From an uncultured Bacteroides sp. (GTDB lineage Bacteria > Bacteroidota > Bacteroidia > Bacteroidales > Bacteroidaceae): a DNA stretch of 64,000 bases. The notes under the pieces were generated by a model. The model did not search any database. It worked only from the letters and a program-made list of their open reading frames with translations, and was not told where the DNA came from. The position numbers were made by a program, and so were the translations under genes. Shown here piece after piece: positions 24,897 to 33,049 of the stretch. The stretch spans positions 11,310 to 75,309 of the forward strand of contig NZ_CAJTSC010000010.1 of the NCBI RefSeq assembly GCF_910578895.1, in the 5' to 3' direction. Position 1 is the stretch's first letter, and each line of letters starts with the position of its first letter.

Positions 24897-25034
24897 ATCC
24901 GTATAACTCCCCGATTGGCATGGCATTGCCGCAGCTTGCATGAAAAAGCCGCGGCAGTGCCATGCTTACAGTTAATAGATTGGCATTGATTTCCTATGTG
25001 CATGGCAGTAGGCTAATCGGAGAGTTATGCGGAT
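24897..25034. other. Structured non-coding element (nested hairpins)
   Basis: An outer stem (ATCCGTATAACTCCCCGATT at 24897-24916 against 25015-25034, about 18 of 20 paired) encloses an inner stem (GGCATGGCATTGCCGC at 24917-24932 against 24951-24965). A related fragment, GAGTTATGCGGA, lies near 44902. It could be a small RNA or a decayed mobile element; it leads straight into an element B remnant. Confidence 0.5.
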
Positions 25035-25036
25035 GA

Positions 25037-25145
25037 TTTTCTCTTTTTATTCGTCACATAGCCCGCACTATGCTCTTCATAAAACAGAAAAACATTCCCA
25101 AAGAGAACTCTCAAGATAATACTGAACAAAATTTAAACAGACCCT
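25037..25145. repeat. Element B, right-hand part
   Basis: CTCTTTTTATTCGTCACATAGC ... GAACAAAATTTAAACAGACC matches the right two thirds of element B; the left end is missing. Confidence 0.65.
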
Positions 25146-25186
25146 AAAAAACGGAAAGAAAACCTGTGTATCTCGCTTAAAAACTT

Positions 25187-25194
25187 TACATTTG
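25187..25194 (+). promoter_or_regulatory. -7 box for the DUF1573 gene
   Basis: TACATTTG fits TAnnTTTG and lies 26 bp before the ATG at 25221. Confidence 0.5.
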
Positions 25195-25220
25195 CCACAA
25201 CTAATTTAGAAACAATATAA

Positions 25221-26291
25221 ATGAGACGCAGTTTTATCACTCTATATGCGCTTGCAGCTACGGCGTTGACAGCCGTGGCGCAACCGCGTTTTACCTCCAA
25301 TACGGAAATGTACGATTTCGGGCAGATTGAATGGAAGCAACCGGCAACGGTGCAATACTCCATTACAAACACCGGAGACCGGCCTTTGGTGCTTACCGGG
25401 GTGGAACCGGATTGCGCCTGTTCCGTGGCGCGGTGGACAAAGACACCCATCGCCCCGGGAGCCAAGGGGGTGATTGATGTCACCTTCGATGCCCGTATGC
25501 TGGGGCATTTCAATAAATCCGTAGCCGTCTACAGTAATGCCAGCCCCCATCTTGCCTATTTGAAGTTCAATGGCGAAGTGGTGCGCGAGATAAAGGACTT
25601 CACCAAAATCCACCCGTACCTCATCGGGCAGATACGCATCGACAAGAACAGTCTCGACTTTCCCGATGTGCAAGCCGGCGAGAAGCCCGTGATGCGCATA
25701 GGAGTCGTGAATTTGTCGGACCGTTCGTACGAACCGGTGCTGATGCATCTGCCGCCCTACCTGCAGGCGGAAGCGGAACCCGCTGTCCTGCAAAAAGGCG
25801 AGAAGGGTGTCGTCACCGTCACGTTGGACTCCGAACGGTTGACAGGCTTCGGGCTGACGCAGGCCTCTGTCTACCTGTCGCGCTTTGCCGGAGACAAGGT
25901 GGGGGATGAAAACGAGATACCCGTTTCCGCCATTCTGCTGCCGGACTTCTCGGGCATGACCGAAGCGGAAAAGGCGAATGCGCCCGCTCTCAGCCTTTCT
26001 GCCAAGAACATTGATATGAGCGCCGTGCTGGCAAAGAAGCCGAAGGCTCGCCAGGATATCATTATAACGAATACCGGCCGCTCTCCTTTGCAAATCAGCA
26101 AACTCCAGGTGTTCCACCCCGCTGTGGGTGCCAGCCTGAAGAAGGGCATGCTGCAACCGGGCGAGAGCACCCGCCTGCGCGTGACGGTGGTGAAGCACAA
26201 CATCGGGAAGAAACGCCGCCATCTGCGTCTGCTGATGATTACGAACGACCCTATGCAGCCGAAAGTGGAAATCAATATCAAAGCTGAATGA
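25221..26291 (+). CDS. Secreted DUF1573 domain protein
   Basis: The 356-residue protein has a signal peptide (MRRSFITLYALAATALTAVA). The DUF1573 pattern YDFGQIEWKQPATVQYSITN, then GDRPLVLTGVEPDCACSVAR, then PIAPGAKGVIDVTFDA, lies in the first ~110 residues. An Ig-like region with TNTGRSPLQISKLQVFHPAV follows near the C-terminus. DUF1573 domains are Ig-like and abundant in Bacteroidetes periplasmic proteins; their role is not established. The gene stands alone in its transcript. Downstream sequence (26292-26385) is a palindromic run of ATTTCAGATTT-type repeats. Confidence 0.85.
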   Translation: MRRSFITLYALAATALTAVAQPRFTSNTEMYDFGQIEWKQPATVQYSITNTGDRPLVLTGVEPDCACSVARWTKTPIAPGAKGVIDVTFDARMLGHFNKSVAVYSNASPHLAYLKFNGEVVREIKDFTKIHPYLIGQIRIDKNSLDFPDVQAGEKPVMRIGVVNLSDRSYEPVLMHLPPYLQAEAEPAVLQKGEKGVVTVTLDSERLTGFGLTQASVYLSRFAGDKVGDENEIPVSAILLPDFSGMTEAEKANAPALSLSAKNIDMSAVLAKKPKARQDIIITNTGRSPLQISKLQVFHPAVGASLKKGMLQPGESTRLRVTVVKHNIGKKRRHLRLLMITNDPMQPKVEINIKAE

Positions 26292-26385
26292 ATGGGGATT
26301 TGGATTTCAGATTTATGATTTCAGATTTTAGAACTTTGAAATCATAAATCTGAACTTTGAATTCTGAAATCTAAAATCTGAAATC
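26292..26385. repeat. Palindromic ATTTCAGATTTTAGA simple repeat upstream of meaB
   Basis: GATTTCAGATTTTAGA is mirrored by TCTAAAATCTGAAATC, with CTTTGAA-type bases between. Similar text occurs at 37257-37290 and 39640-39880. It fills nearly the whole gap before meaB. Confidence 0.6.
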
Positions 26386-27483
26386 ATGGAACATCCTGAA
26401 AATAGCGCGGAATACAAAGGACTGGTTGTCAATGCAGGCATTGAACAGCCTTCGTCCGTCAATCCTTATCTGAAGCGGAAGCCGAAAAAGCGCCAGCTCT
26501 CCGTTGCGGAGTACGTAGAGGGCATTGTAAAAGGCGATGTCACGGTCTTAAGCCGTGCGGTGACGTTGGTGGAAAGCCTGAAGCCCGAACATCAGGCGGT
26601 GGCACAGGAGGTGATAGAAAAGTGCCTGCCATACTCCGGCAACTCTGTCCGCATAGGCATCAGCGGTGTGCCCGGAGCCGGCAAGAGTACGTCTATCGAC
26701 GTATTCGGGCTGCACGTATTGGAGAAGCACGGCGGCAAACTGGCGGTGCTTGCCATCGACCCCAGCAGCGAGCGTAGCAAAGGCAGCATCCTGGGCGACA
26801 AGACCCGTATGGAGAAACTCTCCGTCCATCCCAAATCCTTTATCCGCCCCAGCCCTTCGGCGGGTTCGTTGGGCGGCGTGGCACGCAAGACGCGTGAAAC
26901 AATCGTGCTTTGCGAGGCAGCCGGCTTCGACAAGATATTCGTAGAGACGGTGGGCGTGGGGCAGAGCGAGACGGCGGTGCATTCCATGGTAGATTTCTTC
27001 CTGCTTATCCAGCTTGCCGGTACGGGCGACGAGCTGCAAGGCATCAAGCGCGGCATCATGGAGATGGCGGACGGCATTGTCATCAACAAGGCGGACGGCG
27101 ACAACCTGGAGCGTGCCCGGCTGGCTGCCACCCAGTTCCGCAACGCGCTGCATCTTTTCCCCGCCCCGGAGAGCGGCTGGACGCCGCAGGTGCTGACCTA
27201 TTCCGGCTTCTACAACCTCGGCGTGCAGGAGGTGTGGGACATGGTGTACAAGTACGTCGACTTCGTGAAAGACAACGGCTACTTTGAGTATCGCCGCAAC
27301 GAGCAGAGCAAGTACTGGATGTACGAGACCATCAATGAGCAGCTTCGCGACAGCTTCTACCAGAACCCCGAGATTGAAGCGATGCTTGCCGGCAAGGAAA
27401 GGCAAGTCCTGGAAGGCAACCTCACTTCCTTTGTCGCTGCCAAGAGCTTGCTGGACACTTATTTTGCGGGACTGAAAAAATAG
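26386..27483 (+). CDS. meaB: MeaB-type GTPase (methylmalonyl-CoA mutase chaperone)
   Basis: MeaB is a G3E GTPase that loads and protects the B12 cofactor of methylmalonyl-CoA mutase, used for propionate formation in Bacteroides. The 365-residue protein has Walker A GISGVPGAGKST and the family stretches AIDPSSERSKGSILGDKTRM and FVETVGVGQSET. The NKADGDN base-recognition motif and a C-terminal dimerisation arm follow. The length is somewhat above the usual ~330 because of a 40-residue N-terminal lead. The mutase genes are not in the window, so the gene is separated from its likely partner here. Confidence 0.93.
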   Translation: MEHPENSAEYKGLVVNAGIEQPSSVNPYLKRKPKKRQLSVAEYVEGIVKGDVTVLSRAVTLVESLKPEHQAVAQEVIEKCLPYSGNSVRIGISGVPGAGKSTSIDVFGLHVLEKHGGKLAVLAIDPSSERSKGSILGDKTRMEKLSVHPKSFIRPSPSAGSLGGVARKTRETIVLCEAAGFDKIFVETVGVGQSETAVHSMVDFFLLIQLAGTGDELQGIKRGIMEMADGIVINKADGDNLERARLAATQFRNALHLFPAPESGWTPQVLTYSGFYNLGVQEVWDMVYKYVDFVKDNGYFEYRRNEQSKYWMYETINEQLRDSFYQNPEIEAMLAGKERQVLEGNLTSFVAAKSLLDTYFAGLKK

Positions 27484-27495
27484 TGCCCTCTTGCT

Positions 27496-27581
27496 CACGG
27501 CTTTTGCATTTAAAGGAGTTATTACTTCGTTAGGAGTTAAAGAAGTTAGAGAAGTTAAAGCCGATACTCTTGTGTATGAGA
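27496..27581. repeat. Element A, left half
   Basis: CACGGCTTTTGCATTTAAAG with 9-bp units up to AAAGCCGATACTCTTGTGTA. The right half is missing. Confidence 0.65.
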
Positions 27582-27659
27582 GGCGCTTGACCGTTCCCCG
27601 ACCGAACCGGAACAGTTCCGCCGGGCGATGCATTTTCTCTTCCGTTTGTCAAGAAAAAG

Positions 27660-28574
27660 CTACACTTCCTTTCCCTCTCTCTCGAAGTCCTTGCGCGATT
27701 TGCTTTGCGTGACGATGTACACGCCGAGAAACACCAGTGCGATGGCAATCCCTTTCTCAAGATTGAACGTAGCCATGCCGATGACGACCGTAACGACGGA
27801 CGCCACGATTGGCTGCATATAGTTGTACATGCTCACCACCGTGGGGCGCAACAGCCGTTGTGCCGTCATGATGCAGATATATGCCAGGAAACTGCCGCCC
27901 ACCACCACGTAGCCTATCTGCCACAGTGCCGGGGCGGAGACCTCTTCCCAACGGATTGCCGCCACATCGTGGTAGGAGAAAGGAATGTAGCACATGGAGG
28001 CATAGACAAACATCCATTTGTTCAGCGTGATGGGCGAGTACTTCTGCGACAACCCTTTGAACACGGTGAGGTAGATGGAGAAACTGACCTGCGCGATGAG
28101 ACACAGCAGGTCGCCTACGATACTGCCGTTGCTGCCCTTGCCGGTGCCTTGGCTGCTCATAATCAGTATCAACGCGCCCATTGCCCCCACGAAGATGCCC
28201 AGTACCTTCTTGTTGGTGACGGGCTCTTTCAGGTAGACAGCCGCTACAATCATGGTGACGATGGGCAGGGTTGTGGTGACGATAGAAGCGTCGATGGGGG
28301 AAGTCATGGACAGCCCGAAGATAAAGATTCCCTGGTTGAACACCAGCGCAAAAAGTGCGGCAAAGAATATCTTCAGCATATCCCGGTGGTCTACCTGCTC
28401 GCGTTTGCAGCACAGCGAGAGCAGCCAGAAACAGCCCGCCGCACCCACCATGCGGAAAGTGGTGACGGACAAGGGAGAAAATTCCGCCAATGCGGATTTG
28501 CCGATAGGAGCCATCAGCCCCCACAGGATGTTGGCGGTCAGGGCAAACAGATGCCCTTGCAGGTTCTTGTTCAT
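27660..28574 (-). CDS. EamA/DMT-family transporter
   Basis: The 304-residue protein has ten predicted membrane helices in two EamA halves. The start MNKNLQGHLFALTANILWGL and the PIGKSAL and FNQGIFIFGLSMTSPID stretches are typical of drug/metabolite transporters. The second half includes VVGGSFLAYICIMTAQRLLRP and a PIVASVVTVVIGM region. The substrate cannot be told. An ATG at 28607 would add 11 polar residues; 28574 gives the standard start. It is divergent from the ATPase gene at 28760. Confidence 0.9.
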   Translation of the reverse strand: MNKNLQGHLFALTANILWGLMAPIGKSALAEFSPLSVTTFRMVGAAGCFWLLSLCCKREQVDHRDMLKIFFAALFALVFNQGIFIFGLSMTSPIDASIVTTTLPIVTMIVAAVYLKEPVTNKKVLGIFVGAMGALILIMSSQGTGKGSNGSIVGDLLCLIAQVSFSIYLTVFKGLSQKYSPITLNKWMFVYASMCYIPFSYHDVAAIRWEEVSAPALWQIGYVVVGGSFLAYICIMTAQRLLRPTVVSMYNYMQPIVASVVTVVIGMATFNLEKGIAIALVFLGVYIVTQSKSRKDFEREGKEV

Positions 28575-28695
28575 AGTGCGAAAATACAGGTATTGATGGT
28601 TAGACAATATATCGAATAAGGTTTCAGGGCGCTGATTTCCGGTCGTCCTGTTTCCTGTTCGGTATAAACTCCATTGATTGTCGTGAAAAACGCCG

Positions 28696-28703
28696 CAAAG
28701 GTA
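28696..28703 (-). promoter_or_regulatory. -7 box for the EamA gene
   Basis: CAAAGGTA is TACCTTTG on the reverse strand and fits TAnnTTTG, 122 bp before the ATG at 28574. Confidence 0.35.
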
Positions 28704-28726
28704 ACTAAATTCCCAATCTCTTTCTT

Positions 28727-28734
28727 TATATTTG
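28727..28734 (+). promoter_or_regulatory. -7 box for the ATPase-DUF4435 pair
   Basis: TATATTTG fits TAnnTTTG and is 25 bp before the ATG at 28760. Confidence 0.5.
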
Positions 28735-28759
28735 TGACACGAATATATAGAGACACACT

Positions 28760-29602
28760 ATGGAAGTACAAGCCAATTACATCAAACGCATCGAGATATA
28801 CGGATTGTGGCATCGGTACGACATCGCCTGGGAGCTGCGCTCCGATGTCAACATACTTTCCGGCATCAACGGAGTAGGGAAGACCACCATCCTGAACCGC
28901 TCGGTGGGCTATCTGGAACAGACCACTGGCGAGGTGAAGAGTGACGAGAAGAACGGCGTACGCATCTTTTTCGATAATCCCGAAGCTACTTTCATCCCTT
29001 ACGATGTAATCCGCAGCTACGACCGTCCCCTCGTCATGGGCGACTTCACCGCCCGCATGGCAGATCCCAACGTCAAGTCCGAACTGGACTGGCAACTCTA
29101 TCTGCTTCAGCGCCGCTACCTCGACTACCAGGTGAACATCGGCAACAAGATGATTGAGCTGCTGAGCGGCGACGAGGAGCAGCGCAGCCTTGCCCCGATG
29201 CTGTCCGTGCCGAAACGGAAGTTTCAGGACATGGTTGACGAACTGTTCGGCTATACCCGCAAGAAGATAGACCGCAAGAGCAACGACATCGCCTTCTTCC
29301 AGGACGGCGAACGTCTCTTGCCCCATAAACTCTCGTCCGGCGAGAAACAGATGCTCGTAATCCTGCTGACGGTCCTTGTGCGCGATGGCGACCGCTGCGT
29401 GCTCTTCATGGACGAGCCGGAAGCTTCCCTGCACATCGAATGGCAGCAGAAGCTTATCGGCATGATACGCCAGCTCAACCCGAACGTGCAGCTCATCCTC
29501 ACCACCCATTCGCCCGCCGTAATCATGGAAGGCTGGCTCGATGCGGTGACCGAAGTGGAAGATATCTCAACCGCCATCCCCTGCCCCCCAAAAAAAGAAT
29601 AA
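28760..29602 (+). CDS. ABC-type AAA ATPase paired with a DUF4435 protein
   Basis: The 280-residue soluble ATPase has Walker A GINGVGKTT (35-43) and the ABC signature HKLSSGEKQM (about 190). Walker B CVLFMDEPEASLH lies near 215 and the H-loop LTTHSPAVI near 250. It has no membrane segments and lacks the long coiled coil of SMC proteins. It matches the compact AAA_15/AAA_21 type often paired with nuclease genes such as OLD and the AriA component of PARIS, but is shorter than AriA. The DUF4435/TOPRIM gene begins 45 bp downstream on the same strand. An anti-phage or DNA-repair role is inferred from the pairing only. Confidence 0.8.
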   Translation: MEVQANYIKRIEIYGLWHRYDIAWELRSDVNILSGINGVGKTTILNRSVGYLEQTTGEVKSDEKNGVRIFFDNPEATFIPYDVIRSYDRPLVMGDFTARMADPNVKSELDWQLYLLQRRYLDYQVNIGNKMIELLSGDEEQRSLAPMLSVPKRKFQDMVDELFGYTRKKIDRKSNDIAFFQDGERLLPHKLSSGEKQMLVILLTVLVRDGDRCVLFMDEPEASLHIEWQQKLIGMIRQLNPNVQLILTTHSPAVIMEGWLDAVTEVEDISTAIPCPPKKE

Positions 29603-29647
29603 TTCAAAATTCACAATTCAAAATTCCTTTTCCCCTTCTCTTCTCCC

Positions 29648-30652
29648 GTGGCAACAACCCTACGACATAACCTGACTTCCGCCTACCTGGACGCCGCCCG
29701 TAAATTCTCCTCGCAGAAAAGGCGCAGGCGCATTGTGGCGTATGTGGAAAGCTATGACGATATCGCCTTCTGGCGTACTCTCCTGGCCGAGTTTGAAAAT
29801 GAGGAGCGCTATTTCCAGGTGATGCTTCCCTCCGCCACCTCGTTGGCGAAGGGCAAGAAGATGGTGCTGATGAACACGCTCAATACCGCAGAGCTGGGGC
29901 GTAGCCTGATAGCCTGTGTGGACAGTGATTACGACTTCCTGTTGCAGGGCGCCACCGATGTGTCGCGGAAGATAAACCGCAACCCTTACATTTTCCAGAC
30001 CTACGGATACGCCATCGAGAACTTCCATTGCTTTGCCGAAAGCCTTCATGAGGTGTGCGTGCAGGCAACGCTGAACGACCGCTCCGTCCTCGACTTCCCC
30101 GCTTTCCTGAAGCGCTATTCGCAAATCGCCTATCCGCTGTTCCTGTGGAACGTGTGGTTCTACCGCCTGCACGACACGCACACATTCCCCATGTACGATT
30201 TCCACTCCTGCGTCCGTTTGCGTGAGGTGAACCTGCGGCATCCCGACGGTGCTTTGGACGCCATGCAGCGTGCGGTGTCCGCCAAGCTGTCCGAACTGGA
30301 AACCCGCTTTCCGCAGCACATCGAGCATGTGGACCGGCTGGGAGAGGAGTTGCGGAAGTTGGGGCTGATGCCCGACAACACTTATCTGTATATGCAGGGG
30401 CATCACATCATGGATTGCGTGGTGCTGAAGTTGCTGATACCCGTCTGCACGTTGCTTCGCCGCGAGCGCGAGCAGGAGATTAAACGCCTGGCAGGGCACG
30501 ACGAGCAGTTGCGCAACGAGCTGACGGGTTATGAGAACAGCCAGATTGACGTAGGCGTCATGCTGAGGAAAAACAGCGGCTACAAGAACCTCTATCTTTA
30601 TCAATGGCTGAGGGAGGATATACGGGAGTTTCTTGAGAGGGAGAGGCTCTGA
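29648..30652 (+). CDS. DUF4435 (TOPRIM-like) protein
   Basis: The 334-residue protein starts at a GTG, as no nearby ATG fits. Its N-terminal half has the TOPRIM layout: a glutamate after a beta-strand (IVAYVESYDD, E34) and an acidic cluster after a second strand (LIACVDSDYDF, D92/D94/D96). A short NAYR-like IENFHCFAES follows. These features fit DUF4435, the effector family of the PARIS anti-phage system (AriB). The helical C-terminal half has no recognised motif. It directly follows the ABC-type ATPase, so they probably form one complex. It could also be a housekeeping repair pair. Confidence 0.8.
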   Translation: MATTLRHNLTSAYLDAARKFSSQKRRRRIVAYVESYDDIAFWRTLLAEFENEERYFQVMLPSATSLAKGKKMVLMNTLNTAELGRSLIACVDSDYDFLLQGATDVSRKINRNPYIFQTYGYAIENFHCFAESLHEVCVQATLNDRSVLDFPAFLKRYSQIAYPLFLWNVWFYRLHDTHTFPMYDFHSCVRLREVNLRHPDGALDAMQRAVSAKLSELETRFPQHIEHVDRLGEELRKLGLMPDNTYLYMQGHHIMDCVVLKLLIPVCTLLRREREQEIKRLAGHDEQLRNELTGYENSQIDVGVMLRKNSGYKNLYLYQWLREDIREFLERERL

Positions 30653-30715
30653 CGCTCTTTGCCTGAAAGGAAAACGCGGCACTCTCCTCTACACTTTATG
30701 GAACAGTGTCATGCC

Positions 30716-31531
30716 TTACACTCCGCTGAAAGCACTGAATCCGCCGTCGATAGGCAGCAGTGCGCCTGTAACGAAGCTGGCGGCATCGCTGCACAGGAAC
30801 TGTACGGCTCCGTTCAGCTCGTTGATGTCGCCGAAGCGCTTCATCGGGGTCTTTGCCAATACCTTCTTGCTGCGGTCGGTCAGTGAGCCGTCCGGGTTGA
30901 TGAGCACGGCGCGGTTCTGGTCGCCGATGAAGAAGCCCGGGGCAATGGCGTTGACACGGATGCCGTCGCCGTATTTCAGCGCCAGTTCGCTTGCCAGCCA
31001 CTGCGTGAAGTTGGCAACGGCGGTCTTGGCTGCCGAGTAGCCCGGAACGCGGGTGATGGCACTGTAAGCCGCCATCGACGATACGTTGACGATACATCCC
31101 TTGCCCTGCTTTGCCATCACTTTGCTGAATACCAAAGAGGGATAGACGGTGCCGTTCATGTTCAGGTTGGTCACCTTTTCCCAGCAGGCGATGTCCATGT
31201 CGTAGAAGTGCTGGTCGGGAGCCAGCGTGGCGCCCGGCATGTTTCCGCCGGCAATGTTCAGCAGGATGTCGATGCGTCCCCACTTTGCCACGATGTCGTC
31301 GGCAAGCTGCTCAAGGCTGGCGATGTCCAGCACGTTGCCCACGATGCCGATAACGTCTTCACCATATTCCTTCAGTTCTTCCACACGCTTGTCCAGCTGT
31401 TCCTGGCGGATGTCTACCGCCACCACTTTGGCGCCTTGCTGCATGAAACTCTTGGCAATGCTGCCGCCCAGCACACCACCTGCTCCGGTGATGACCGCTA
31501 CTTTACCTGCAATACTGAATTGTTCGTTCAT
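30716..31531 (-). CDS. SDR oxidoreductase, probable D-mannonate/fructuronate oxidoreductase
   Basis: The 271-residue short-chain dehydrogenase has the cofactor motif TGAGGVLGGSIA, the NIAGG motif, catalytic serine in VNVSSMAAYS and the YSAAK pair. DGGFSAF closes the C-terminus. It lies 36 bp downstream of uxuA, so it most likely catalyses the fructuronate-mannonate step of hexuronate catabolism. That substrate assignment is inferred from position, since classical UxuB is a different family. No other pathway genes are in the window. Confidence 0.82.
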   Translation of the reverse strand: MNEQFSIAGKVAVITGAGGVLGGSIAKSFMQQGAKVVAVDIRQEQLDKRVEELKEYGEDVIGIVGNVLDIASLEQLADDIVAKWGRIDILLNIAGGNMPGATLAPDQHFYDMDIACWEKVTNLNMNGTVYPSLVFSKVMAKQGKGCIVNVSSMAAYSAITRVPGYSAAKTAVANFTQWLASELALKYGDGIRVNAIAPGFFIGDQNRAVLINPDGSLTDRSKKVLAKTPMKRFGDINELNGAVQFLCSDAASFVTGALLPIDGGFSAFSGV

Positions 31532-31567
31532 AGTTTTCTTTCTCCTTTCTTGCTTATTTATTAGAGT

Positions 31568-32746
31568 TTATATACGGTTCCCCAATTCATCCTGTACCAC
31601 CGCCATCATGCCTTCCACCTGTGCCAGTGCCAGCATGCGTCCGTGGAACGAATAGCCGGGATTATATCCCTTGTCCTCGTCGCCCAGCATCATCCGTCCG
31701 TGGTCCACGCGCATCGGCAGGGCGGGGTTCTCCTTCTCGAAGATGCGGATAAGGTCGATGAGGTGCCCGCGTCCCGTCAGGTGCGAACTCTCTATGAAGT
31801 TTCCGCCCGGCATGGCTGCGGTGCTGCGCAGGTGCACGAAGTGGGTGCGCGAGGCGAACCGGCGGGCAAGCTCGCGGGTGTCGTTATGCTCTCCCGCGCT
31901 GAGCGAGCCGGCGCAGAAGGTCAGCCCGTTGTGCGGATTGTCCACGGCATGAAGGAACCATGCGATGTCCTCTTCGTTGGTGACGATGCGCGGCAGTCCC
32001 AATACCTGGAAAGGCGGGTCGTCGGGGTGCACGCATAGGTTCACGCCATACTCCTCGCACACCGGCATCACGGCGGCAAGGAAATGGCGCATGTTTTCGC
32101 GCAGCGCGTCGCGGTCGATGCCCTTGTACAGTGCCAGCAGGCGCTTGAAGATGCTTACCGGGTTCTTGTCCCCCTCCTTGATGTTGCCGTTCACGAAGCC
32201 CTGCGTCTTTACGATAATCGTGTCGATGAGGTTCTCTTTCTCGGCTTCGGTGATGGTCTTGTCCAGCTCCGCCACCTTGGCAAGCTCTTCTGCCGAATAG
32301 TCCTGTTCCGCTCCCTCGCGTTGCAGGATGCGCAGGTCGAAATAGGCGAAGCGTATCCGGTCGAAGTAGAGCGACGAGGTGCCGTCCGCCCAAGGGTGTT
32401 GCAGGTCGGTGCGTATCCAGTCGATGACGGGCATGAAGTTGTAGCACACGGTCTTTATGCCGCACTTGCCCAGGTTGGCAAGGCTCACCTTGTAGTTCTC
32501 TATCAGTTGTTCCCGTTCCGGTCCGGCATACTTGATTGCCTCGCACACGGGCAGGCTCTCCACGACCGACCATCGCAAGCCGTGCGACTCGATGTAACGC
32601 TTCAGGTCGCCGATAGCCTCTTCGGTCCATACTTCGCCGTTGGGCACATCGTGCAGGGCGGTGACTATGCCTTCCACGCCGATTTGCCGGAGCATATCGA
32701 GCGTTATCTTGTCTTTCTTGCCAAACCATCTCCAGGTCTTTTCCAT
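31568..32746 (-). CDS. uxuA: Mannonate dehydratase UxuA
   Basis: UxuA removes water from D-mannonate to give 2-keto-3-deoxygluconate, part of glucuronate breakdown. The 392-residue protein begins MEKTWRWFGKKDKITLDMLR, with the family WFG start. It contains VCYNFMPVIDWIRTDL, the metal-site stretches CVHPDDPPF and LTFCAGSLS, and MRVDHGRMMLGDE near the end. The length is normal. The SDR gene follows 36 bp downstream. An AraC regulator lies divergently upstream beyond a 670-bp repeat-filled gap and may control the pair. Confidence 0.96.
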   Translation of the reverse strand: MEKTWRWFGKKDKITLDMLRQIGVEGIVTALHDVPNGEVWTEEAIGDLKRYIESHGLRWSVVESLPVCEAIKYAGPEREQLIENYKVSLANLGKCGIKTVCYNFMPVIDWIRTDLQHPWADGTSSLYFDRIRFAYFDLRILQREGAEQDYSAEELAKVAELDKTITEAEKENLIDTIIVKTQGFVNGNIKEGDKNPVSIFKRLLALYKGIDRDALRENMRHFLAAVMPVCEEYGVNLCVHPDDPPFQVLGLPRIVTNEEDIAWFLHAVDNPHNGLTFCAGSLSAGEHNDTRELARRFASRTHFVHLRSTAAMPGGNFIESSHLTGRGHLIDLIRIFEKENPALPMRVDHGRMMLGDEDKGYNPGYSFHGRMLALAQVEGMMAVVQDELGNRI

Positions 32747-32785
32747 ACTTCTTTCGTATTAATGATTTAAAATGATTGTTTACCG

Positions 32786-32793
32786 CAAAGATA
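32786..32793 (-). promoter_or_regulatory. -7 box for uxuA
   Basis: CAAAGATA is TATCTTTG on the reverse strand and fits TAnnTTTG, 40 bp before the uxuA ATG. Confidence 0.5.
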
Positions 32794-32959
32794 GCCACTA
32801 AAACGCTTCGCATGTGAACGGATATTTGCAGGATGTTTGCGGATATTTGCATATATCGGGCAGTTCTGCCGGTCATGCACGGCTTTTTCATTTGCGGGAG
32901 TAGCCGGTCTGAAGTGTCATGCCACAGTGCCGGCGGAAAGGGCGGCGGGAGTTTCTTTT

Positions 32960-33047
32960 GTTCCCAACAAGCTGGGAATTTGTTCCACACTTGTTGGAAC
33001 TGCCTTCCCAAAGGGTTGGGAAATCGTTCCCGGCTTGCCGGGAACAC
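32960..33047. repeat. 22-bp tandem array (4 palindromic units)
   Basis: Units start at 32960, 32982, 33004 and 33026 and follow GTTCCCA-n6-TGGGAA, the same family as 615-702. Each unit is its own small palindrome. Confidence 0.8.
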
Positions 33048-33049
33048 TT

